Shown: piece after piece, positions 19,628 to 26,692 of the stretch | How positions within the stretch are numbered: position 1 is the stretch's first letter | Layout: the number at the start of each line of letters is the position of its first letter | From: Candidatus Sulfotelmatobacter sp. | Lineage (GTDB): Bacteria > Acidobacteriota > Terriglobia > Terriglobales > Acidobacteriaceae | NCBI GenBank assembly: GCA_030044775.1 | Contig: JASICF010000221.1 | Coordinates: forward strand, 1 to 37,277 | DNA length: 37,277 bases | Direction of reading: 5' to 3' | Translations under genes and position numbers: made by a program | The notes under the pieces: generated by a model | Told to the model about the DNA's origin: nothing | The model's input: the letters and a program-made list of their open reading frames with translations, nothing else | Databases searched by the model: none

Positions 19628-20764
19628 TCAGTTTTCGTTCCCCAGTTGCTTCAAAAGTAGCAGATGATGTTTGATCGCCCGCCTCATCGTGGGATGTTGC
19701 CGGTACGGGACGCCAAATTCCTCGGCTGTCTCCTTCACGATGCGCGTCAGCGAGGCATAGTGAGTGTGACATACAAACGGGCACAGATGATGGACGATAT
19801 GGTAGTTCAGCCCGCCGGCAAGCCAGCCAACGAGCGGCTTCTCGGTCGCATAGTCGGCCGTGGTCGCGAAGATGTGATAGATCCCGTTGTCAAACTCGTC
19901 GCGGCTCACGGGAAAATAAGTGCTGTCAACACAGTGGGTAGTCTGAAACACGAGGGCCACACTCAAACCGATGATCAAATGGGCGAGCAAGAAAGAAAAG
20001 CCGACCAGCAGAGGCGATTTCCCCATCAACACGACCGGCAAGATCAGCATGTAGGTGAGGTAGAAAGCCTTCCCGCCAAACAGTATGGCGTATTCCCGCG
20101 CCGGATGCTTGGTGTTTTTCAGATAGTCGTGGGAGGGAAAGAAAAAGCACTCAAAGTCCCTCAGGAACACATAATCGAGAGAAAATAGCGCGTACAGGAA
20201 CAGCGCGTAGATGTGCTGGAACCTCTGCAGAGGTACCCGTGGGGCGTGGGGCGTAAAGCGGAGGATACGACGCCCGGTGAGAGCGTCGTCTTCACCGTGG
20301 AGATTGATGCACGAGTGGTGGCCCCGATGATGAAGGATGCGCCACATATACGAACTGATTCCGCACAAATCGAAGACATAGTTCAGAGTTTTGTTTACGA
20401 GCGCCCGGGACGAGATGGCGTTGTGATTGCTATCATGGGCGATGTTCAGCAATAGGAATGTCTGCGCCAGCCCGCCCAAAAGGTAGAGGGCAATAAACTT
20501 CCATGAATCAGGCCGGAGCGCATAAAGAGTAATCCAGCTCCCCGCAAGCACTGCCAGGCCCGCGGCGATCTTGACTCGCATGGTACGGTCCGCCTTGGGG
20601 GAGATATTCTGATCGGCAAAAAAACGATCCAGGCGGCTACGCAAGACCTTCGGGAACGACGAGCTCCCTAGCGACTCGATAACCCGCGGCGCTGAGCTTT
20701 CCGCTGGTACCAGATCGGATATCTCCGTCTCTCGAGCAATCTCCGCTCCGGTCTCGAACCTCAT
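19628..20764 (-). CDS. Membrane fatty-acid desaturase
   Basis: A di-iron integral membrane desaturase of 378 residues. I moved the start to the ATG at MRFETGAEIARE because GGAGG lies five bases before it; the ATG six codons upstream has none. Three histidine boxes are present: HDSNH (about 110-114), HHRGHH (145-150) and HIVHH (322-326), with hydrophobic segments between (KIAAGLAVLAGSWITLYAL, LLGGLAQTFLLLNIA, YLTYMLILPVVLMG, LLAHLIIGLSVALVF). Layout resembles the linoleoyl-CoA/delta-6 family, but that family normally has Q in the first position of the third box where this protein has H. No cytochrome b5 domain. First gene of an operon with the P450. Confidence 0.92.
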   Translation of the reverse strand: MRFETGAEIARETEISDLVPAESSAPRVIESLGSSSFPKVLRSRLDRFFADQNISPKADRTMRVKIAAGLAVLAGSWITLYALRPDSWKFIALYLLGGLAQTFLLLNIAHDSNHNAISSRALVNKTLNYVFDLCGISSYMWRILHHRGHHSCINLHGEDDALTGRRILRFTPHAPRVPLQRFQHIYALFLYALFSLDYVFLRDFECFFFPSHDYLKNTKHPAREYAILFGGKAFYLTYMLILPVVLMGKSPLLVGFSFLLAHLIIGLSVALVFQTTHCVDSTYFPVSRDEFDNGIYHIFATTADYATEKPLVGWLAGGLNYHIVHHLCPFVCHTHYASLTRIVKETAEEFGVPYRQHPTMRRAIKHHLLLLKQLGNEN

Positions 20765-21272
20765 CGGCGCCTCCGCGGTCATGGTAAATTGGACCCGACA
20801 AGTTCACAAGTTACATGAGTGGCCCTGACCCGCGGCGTAATTGCTGCCGCGCTGTCGATCGTTTCCCAGAAGTATTTTATTGCGAGCCCTAAGAGGCATC
20901 AATAAAATTTGGAACGGACAAGGCCAACTGCAGCGCTTCATCGAGGAATCGATGACTGATGGTGTTGCCCAAATACTTTGCTAAATTTGTATGGCCCGAA
21001 GCGGGATGCCCGGTTCGCCGCGATTCATTGGTTCGTATATTATGGCGTTGCTTCAAAAGTCTCCGTGCGCCGGGTACGGCGAAATGGAGAACGTCCGATC
21101 CCCAGGTACTCGATCGGCGCTTTGTACTGAGAAAAAAAGGGCGTACATTCTCAGAGTCAGCCCACAACTTCCGTTTGCACGTTGGAACTCAATGTGTTTT
21201 CCTCGCTCGGTGGTGAGGGATGTTTCGCTTTACTGACTTGCGTTCTATTCGATCTTGGAGGATCGCTGATTA
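20765..21272. other. 508-bp divergent intergenic region between desaturase and FAAL genes
   Basis: More AT-rich than the flanking genes, with no convincing coding frame. It holds the candidate desaturase promoter (listed separately) and, at the far end, the GGAGG (21257-21261) that serves the FAAL start 11 bases on. I could not pick a convincing -35/-10 pair for the FAAL gene; TATATT/TATTAT near 21036-21043 is the best AT-rich candidate but lacks a -35 at proper spacing. Divergent layout fits shared regulation of the two transcripts. Confidence 0.5.
20874..20902 (-). promoter_or_regulatory. Candidate sigma-70 promoter for desaturase-P450 operon
   Basis: On the minus strand, TTGATG (20902-20897) and TAAAAT (20879-20874) are separated by exactly 17 bases: 4/6 and 5/6 matches to the sigma-70 consensus. 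The implied start near 20867 leaves a leader of about 100 bases before the desaturase ATG. Confidence 0.5.
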
Positions 21273-24200
21273 ATGACAGCGACAATTCTGGACCACCTCG
21301 ATAGGCTGGCAGTTGAGCACCCGACAAAGCTACTTTATTCGTACCTCGACGTAAACGGCGATCCGATCGAAACCTACACCTACGCGTCGTTTCTGCGCCG
21401 GGCACAAGCGATCGCAGGACATTTGCGAAAAGGGGAGCGCTTCGCGGCGGGCGATCGGCTTCTGCTTGCCTACCCGCCGGGGCTCGAAATGATCTGCGCA
21501 TTTTTTGGTTGCGTGCGCGCCGGGTTGATCCCCGTTCCGGTCTATCCCCCCAGTTCGCGCGGCTTCCAGAGCGCTCTATACAAGACGGTCCACATCGCGA
21601 AGGATTGCCAGGCGGCCGGAATCTTAACCAGCCGGGATTACCTTGCATCTCTCAAGACAAATCTCGCTAGACGTGGAGTGTCGGCGTCGGGCGTTGACGT
21701 AAATTACATTTCCGGTCTTCCCTGGATCGCGACGGAAGATTTCGTCGACCCGATTTCGAACCAAGCCCCCGCCGATCCTTCGAAGATCTTGTTTCTCCAG
21801 TACACGTCGGGTTCGACCATGGAGCCCAAAGGCGTGATGGTGACGCACGAAAACATCCTGAATACCTACGAGCTCGTGATCGACCATCCGTCGCCGGTCG
21901 TCGTTTCCTGGCTTCCGCAGTATCACGATATGGGGCTGATCGGGTGCTATCTGTATCCTGCGCTGAAAGGTGGCACGACATACGGGTTCGCTCCCATGGA
22001 TTTTATTCAGCGGCCCATTCTATGGTTCAATGCGATCACCGCCTACCACGCCACTGCGGCAGCTGCTCCCAACTTCGCCTACGACTACTGCTTGCGCGCC
22101 GGCAGACTCTCCAAGGAAAGCCTGCAGGCTTGTAACCTCGGCTCGCTTCGCGTCTTGATGTGCGCCGCGGAACCCGTGAAACCGGATACCTACACCCGGT
22201 TTCTGGAAACCTTTCAGCCCTACGGGCTCAAATCCGAGAGTTTCTATGTCGCCTACGGACTGGCCGAGAATACTTTGGCGGTTTCATTGGGCGGCCGCAA
22301 CATCGTCTCTGTCAACAAGCGCGCCCTGGCGCTGGGGAAGGCCCGCATGACGACCGAGGTGTCAGAAATCGGCGCCGCTACGCAAATCGTCAGTTGTGGA
22401 ACCTCGCTCCCGGGTCTCGACGTCAAGATCGTGGACCCCGAAGGACATTTCCCGCTTAAGCCGGAGCGCATCGGCGAAATTTGGGTCGCCGGAAGCGGCA
22501 AGTGCCAGGGTTATTGGAATAATCCTGAGCTGACTCTCAAGCAGTTTCGCGCACGGCTTGTGGACGATACTCCCTATGATGACGGCTACCTTCGCACTGG
22601 CGACCTGGGTTTTGTTCACAATGGCGAACTCTACGTCTGCGGCCGTATCAAGGACATGATTATTCTCCGCGGGCAGAACTATTACCCGCAGGACATTGAG
22701 AACGTGGTGGAGAAATCATCCGCCCTGATCCGCCACAATTGCGTCGCCGCATTCCAGATTCAGGAGGATAGCGAACCTGCGCTGGCAATCGTCGCGGAAG
22801 TCAAAAATCCTAAAGCGCTTCCAGAAGCACGAAAAATTGCCGCTGCGGTCAGGAATTGTCTCAACGTGGAAGTGGCGCGCATTTCCTTCATCGCGCCTCG
22901 TGCGATCCCGAGAACCAGTTCAGGAAAGATCATGCGCCATAAGACCAAGCAGATGTGGCTGCAAGATCAGTTCACCGTTCTCTCCGATTTTTCGCGGGAG
23001 AAAGACGCCGGGCAGTCTCATTCCGATATGCACTCCTCGTTCGCCGAATTGAAAGCGCGGTACAACCTGACAGGCCTGGAATCGTACAACCTGGTCGAAG
23101 CCGGCCTGGATTCCCTGGATCTTGTTGTATTCACGCATGAGCTCAAGGAACTCCTGAAAGATAAAGGCGCCGAGTTGATGGCGAGGCAGGTAGATATTGG
23201 CGTCATTCAGCGTGTGAGTGTGGCCGAACTGTTCGGACTGGCCGAACAATTGGAGCGTGCTCCTGAGAAGGCTTTGGTTCATCTGCGCCATTCCCTTGCA
23301 GCTTTCCGCGAAGAGCAGTGCGCCGCCGAGAAACAAATGATGAGCAACGACAGGAAGCTCATCTTCGAGCCACCGGCGCCTTCACCCGTGCCGGAGATCC
23401 CGGTGCTGAATCACGTGCTGCTCACTGGCGGGACGGGTTTCATAGGACCATTCCTCATTAAAAGCTTGCTGGAGCAGACACGGGCGAAGATCTATGTTCT
23501 GGTCAGGTCGTCCGATGAAAAACAGGGCAGGCAGCGATTGAGAGCTGCGATGGAGTCAATGGGACCTTGCGGAGCGGGGCTGATGGAGATGTTCGAAGCC
23601 CGCGTGATCCCAATCTCCGGCGATCTGGCGCAGCCAAAGCTTGGGCTGATGCAGGACGCGTGGGATTTCCTCGCCAGTGAAATCGACACCGTATTCCATA
23701 ACGGCGCAACCGTGAACTATCTGTTTAACTACGACCTGATGCGGGACGCGAACGTGCTGGGAACCAATGAAGTCGTAAGACTGGCGTTCGAGGGAAGGCC
23801 CAAAGAGTTCAATTATGTCTCGACCACTTTCGTGTTTGGCTGGGCGGTCAAATCAGTCTTGTATGAGACCGACTTGAACGAGAGTATGGAGCTTCTCGAC
23901 TTTGGGTATAGCCAATCGAAATGGGTCGCGGAACAAGTGGTTATCGATGCGCGCACCCGTGGACTTACCGCGCGGATTTTCCGTCCGGCTCTGGTAAGCC
24001 CTTCGGTCACTGGCGGAGGCAACAACTTCGATATTGCCGTTCGCCTGGTCGCTTTCATGGTGAATCACGGCATTGGCGTCGATACTCTCAACCAGGTCAG
24101 CTTTGTTCCCGCCGACATTGTGGCCAACAATATCGTTGCGATTTCTACCACTCCCGGTACCGCCAATAAGACCTACCATGTTGTTCGGGACGACTATTCG

Positions 24201-24674
24201 AACATGATGGATATCACCGGCCTTATTACCAAAGCGACCGGCCGGCAATTCGAAAAATTCAGCCTTCCCGATTTCGTTCCCGAGCTGATCCGGAGATGCC
24301 GTAAGGAAGATCTTCTCTTTCCACTGCTGGATTTTCTGGTGGGCTCCGTCGACAACATCTCCGCAATGGAATTCAAACGGTATGACAGCTCGTCCTATCA
24401 AATGGCCCGGGATGCCTCCGCATGGGGCAAACCGGACCCCTCCTTGGAAGAGACAGTCAACGGTATTCTGAAATTTATGTATCGCAAGGGAATCATTTCG
24501 ATCGCGGCCCGCGAGGTCAATGCCGTGTCACCCATCTGCGGGCCAGAACTGACTCTTCAGACCCATCGGAGAGGTCTCGATTGCGGTGCGGATTGTCTGC
24601 AATCCATGGCCGCCCCCGGAGATCCTGAGTGTATCGAGGAGATGCCGAAGATCGTAGCCTCGGAGCAGGCATAA
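21273..24674 (+). CDS. FAAL-ACP-thioester reductase trimodular enzyme (CAR-like)
   Basis: A 1133-residue multidomain enzyme. (1) Fatty-acyl-AMP ligase, residues ~1-570: QYTSGSTMEPKGVMVTHEN nucleotide loop, SWLPQYHDMGLIG and GRIKDMIILRGQNYYPQDIE, all FAAL hallmarks. (2) Acyl carrier protein, ~575-660: phosphopantetheine Ser614 in AGLDSLDLV. (3) Short-chain-dehydrogenase-type thioester reductase, ~715-1075: TGGTGFIG NADPH loop (718-725) and YSQSK with Tyr879/Lys883. Expected chemistry: acyl-AMP formation, transfer to the ACP, then NADPH-dependent release as aldehyde (or alcohol). The order equals that of carboxylic acid reductases, but with a FAAL front end. No ketosynthase or condensation domain. 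The ~50-residue tail after the reductase has four cysteines and no match I know. GGAGG is 11 bases before the ATG. Divergent from the desaturase-P450 operon. Confidence 0.93.
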   Translation: MTATILDHLDRLAVEHPTKLLYSYLDVNGDPIETYTYASFLRRAQAIAGHLRKGERFAAGDRLLLAYPPGLEMICAFFGCVRAGLIPVPVYPPSSRGFQSALYKTVHIAKDCQAAGILTSRDYLASLKTNLARRGVSASGVDVNYISGLPWIATEDFVDPISNQAPADPSKILFLQYTSGSTMEPKGVMVTHENILNTYELVIDHPSPVVVSWLPQYHDMGLIGCYLYPALKGGTTYGFAPMDFIQRPILWFNAITAYHATAAAAPNFAYDYCLRAGRLSKESLQACNLGSLRVLMCAAEPVKPDTYTRFLETFQPYGLKSESFYVAYGLAENTLAVSLGGRNIVSVNKRALALGKARMTTEVSEIGAATQIVSCGTSLPGLDVKIVDPEGHFPLKPERIGEIWVAGSGKCQGYWNNPELTLKQFRARLVDDTPYDDGYLRTGDLGFVHNGELYVCGRIKDMIILRGQNYYPQDIENVVEKSSALIRHNCVAAFQIQEDSEPALAIVAEVKNPKALPEARKIAAAVRNCLNVEVARISFIAPRAIPRTSSGKIMRHKTKQMWLQDQFTVLSDFSREKDAGQSHSDMHSSFAELKARYNLTGLESYNLVEAGLDSLDLVVFTHELKELLKDKGAELMARQVDIGVIQRVSVAELFGLAEQLERAPEKALVHLRHSLAAFREEQCAAEKQMMSNDRKLIFEPPAPSPVPEIPVLNHVLLTGGTGFIGPFLIKSLLEQTRAKIYVLVRSSDEKQGRQRLRAAMESMGPCGAGLMEMFEARVIPISGDLAQPKLGLMQDAWDFLASEIDTVFHNGATVNYLFNYDLMRDANVLGTNEVVRLAFEGRPKEFNYVSTTFVFGWAVKSVLYETDLNESMELLDFGYSQSKWVAEQVVIDARTRGLTARIFRPALVSPSVTGGGNNFDIAVRLVAFMVNHGIGVDTLNQVSFVPADIVANNIVAISTTPGTANKTYHVVRDDYSNMMDITGLITKATGRQFEKFSLPDFVPELIRRCRKEDLLFPLLDFLVGSVDNISAMEFKRYDSSSYQMARDASAWGKPDPSLEETVNGILKFMYRKGIISIAAREVNAVSPICGPELTLQTHRRGLDCGADCLQSMAAPGDPECIEEMPKIVASEQA

Positions 24675-24686
24675 AACGATCACGGG

Positions 24687-24710
24687 TCAATGGTTCAATG
24701 GTTGAATGAT
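24687..24710. repeat. Three tandem 8-bp units
   Basis: TCAATGGT-TCAATGGT-TGAATGAT: two exact and one degenerate copy of an octamer, directly after the FAAL-reductase stop codon. Too short to assign a role. The surrounding 139-bp gap to the next gene holds nothing else I recognise. Confidence 0.35.
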
Positions 24711-24813
24711 CGGGAGCGCAGGATTTCGAAAGCGATGATCGCCCGTCGGGTGGCGACAGGCCAGTTCGGATGAGCGTGCTCGCCCGGGCCACGAAAGGTC
24801 GCTTCGGGTCCGC

Positions 24814-25644
24814 CTAACGCTTGGTGGCAGTTCCCTTTTTTGAGTCTGCGGCCGATGTCTGCGGCCAATCCGGCGAGGCCAGTTCCGTGCGCCACACTGG
24901 CCCTCCCGCGTAAGACAGTGTTTCGGACCTCAGAACAACTGGGGCTTCGCCGCCAAGAACCCAAATCTGCGCATCCGGCGGTTGCTTTCCTACCATGGGC
25001 GCGACCACGCCGGCGACGCCTCCCAGATCGATCTTCCCGACATAATGCATGGCCTTGCGACTAATTCCCCCCAGGGAAAACGGCTCCGTCCCTTCGGCGT
25101 TCACGACAATCTTCACCAGCCTCGGCTTCGGCGCAGCAACCACCATGGGAATCTCAATCTGCTGCGTGCCGGCGGGGATGTTCATCAGGAGCGTAGGAAT
25201 CAAACCATTACCCAGGTCGGGCGGCAGCGCGAGGTGCTCGTTCGCTACTTTCTGTTTGCCATCTTTGTCTGCGTAGCGAACCGTAACCTGCCCCGTGGCG
25301 CATCGCACCGAGAGATCGCTTGCGTTCTTGAACGAAGGCCCATTCTGGACCATGTGATAGGAGATGAGCCGGAAGGCGCCGCGCTGCGAAAAAACCGTGG
25401 TTTCCTCTTGCCGTGAACCGTCCTTGAAGTGAAACGCGACTTGAGTGGTGACTTGATCGCCGCGAGTGGTTTGGATTAAATCGCCGGCCGCGATCACCAC
25501 GCCATCCAGCGTGCTGAGCACCAGAAAACCGTGAATCATGCCTTCCCTGTAGCGCACCGTGACCGCAGACGATGACGCCGCAACGCTCGAAAGAATACAA
25601 CTGGAAGTCAGCAGAACACCGAGAATGCGGGAACGCAAAACCAT
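24814..25644 (-). CDS. Exported protein of unknown function
   Basis: A 276-residue protein with a signal peptide (RILGVLLTSSCILSSVAASSSA), then an all-beta-looking body (VRYREGMIHGFLVLSTLDG, VTTQVAFHFKDGSRQEE, VFSQRGAFRLISYHM) and a glycine-rich C-terminal region (VGKIDLGGVAGVVAPMVGK). It resembles the DUF3108-like class of exported proteins in feel only; I cannot name a family. The start is ambiguous: GTG (25647), ATG (25644) and TTG (25638) are all in frame, and AAGAGG is best spaced (8 bases) for the TTG. Same strand as the next exported gene upstream, with a 145-bp gap. Its position between a fatty-acyl enzyme and an MmpL transporter may be meaningful but proves nothing. Confidence 0.65.
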   Translation of the reverse strand: MVLRSRILGVLLTSSCILSSVAASSSAVTVRYREGMIHGFLVLSTLDGVVIAAGDLIQTTRGDQVTTQVAFHFKDGSRQEETTVFSQRGAFRLISYHMVQNGPSFKNASDLSVRCATGQVTVRYADKDGKQKVANEHLALPPDLGNGLIPTLLMNIPAGTQQIEIPMVVAAPKPRLVKIVVNAEGTEPFSLGGISRKAMHYVGKIDLGGVAGVVAPMVGKQPPDAQIWVLGGEAPVVLRSETLSYAGGPVWRTELASPDWPQTSAADSKKGTATKR

Positions 25645-25789
25645 CACCTCTTGTGCCCAACGCCAAAGAAAAAAGGCGGCACAGTCCTTCGATGCGAGGG
25701 CTGCATGGGTGGTTTATCGCTGAACGTATCGACGCGCTAGGTCGGAGCGTCAGCATTCGGCGGGCGCGACCCCTGCATGCGTGGCCGCG

Positions 25790-26692
25790 CTACTTCTTAA
25801 ACGCGAGCTTCTCCGTTATCCGCTGGCCCGATTCCAACGTGCCTGTGGTGGATAGGGTCATCTGCTGCCCATCTGCGGAAACCTGCCACCGATCCGTTTG
25901 AGTGACTTGATCATCCCGCCGGTAAGTCGCATCCACCGTGTGAGGATCGACAAGTTCAAGCGTCACGGTATCGTTGCGCGAGTTTTTCAAATCGTATTGC
26001 CTTCCGTCAAAACGGGCGGTATAGCTATAATCGCCCAGAAAACGAACCCCACCGTTTCCGTCCGGCTCGATCTTGAGCGCCATGCCTTGCCGCAAACGGG
26101 TCTTGCTGAGATCTTGCGTCCACTCGCCCACGAACAGATCGTTGGCCATCTTCGGACCTCTGCTTCGCGTCCACACGGTGATCTGATCGGGGTGGCCCGC
26201 GGTTGCGGTGGTGCTTACTAGCTCTTTTCCGTCCTTCGAAAGTTGTTCGCGAACCGTCGCCACAACAGTTCCGTCCTTTTTTTCCTGCACCTCCGCCTGC
26301 CTCTTATCGATCCTGTGCAGAACAATTTGATTGAACCCGAGATTGCCGGGGGCGGGCGAATCGTGTCCGTTCCGAGTCGCGGTGAAGTCGAAATGTTTTT
26401 CGCCGGACATGACTACGTGCACTCCGTCGTGCAGGTGGGTAATCGAGAGCCGGTTCGGAGGATCCATGCTGGACTGCGCTGAAGCCAACGTCCAAGCGCC
26501 AATGCGAGGGTCTGGCGCCGCAAGTTGCGCCACCGCAGGTCGTACAGCGGCAAGCAGCGCGAACGACTGCAAGAAACGAATTGATTTTCCTAAGCCGATG
26601 CGAAAGTTTAGCAGATTCGGATAGCTACTTATGTGATTCCTGCGCAAGTGCAGGCTCGCGGAAAGTTTCAGGGACGGCGCTGGTTGTGACAT
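25790..26692 (-). CDS. Exported protein with an internally duplicated beta domain
   Basis: A protein of up to 300 residues. After a hydrophobic segment ending in AVAQ (about 35-56), two similar ~110-residue units follow. Each starts G-[AE]-W-T (GAWTLASAQSSM, GEWTQDLSKTRL) and contains a D/F-rich strand before an NS-type turn (HFDFTATRNG, RQYDLKNSRN) and a late strand about template switching from acidic to Thr-rich (KELVSTTATAG, QQMTLSTTG). This looks like a duplicated lipocalin-like beta sandwich or barrel. The ATG at 26692 overlaps the divergent transporter start within one CATG, so the true start is probably further in, nearer the signal peptide. Function unknown; a lipid-binding role would suit the fold and neighbours but is speculative. 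Confidence 0.65.
   Translation of the reverse strand: MSQPAPSLKLSASLHLRRNHISSYPNLLNFRIGLGKSIRFLQSFALLAAVRPAVAQLAAPDPRIGAWTLASAQSSMDPPNRLSITHLHDGVHVVMSGEKHFDFTATRNGHDSPAPGNLGFNQIVLHRIDKRQAEVQEKKDGTVVATVREQLSKDGKELVSTTATAGHPDQITVWTRSRGPKMANDLFVGEWTQDLSKTRLRQGMALKIEPDGNGGVRFLGDYSYTARFDGRQYDLKNSRNDTVTLELVDPHTVDATYRRDDQVTQTDRWQVSADGQQMTLSTTGTLESGQRITEKLAFKK

Noticed and set aside
20889..21167. 92-aa minus-strand frame in the divergent region upstream of the desaturase
   Set aside because: The end reads somewhat protein-like, but the rest does not, it has no good start site, and it would cover the best promoter candidate. A decayed gene is not excluded.
24695..24813. Protein-like translation (PGEHAHPNWPVATRRAIIAF) behind the FAAL-reductase gene
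   Set aside because: It only extends by running out of frame through the next gene; could be a gene remnant but cannot be supported.
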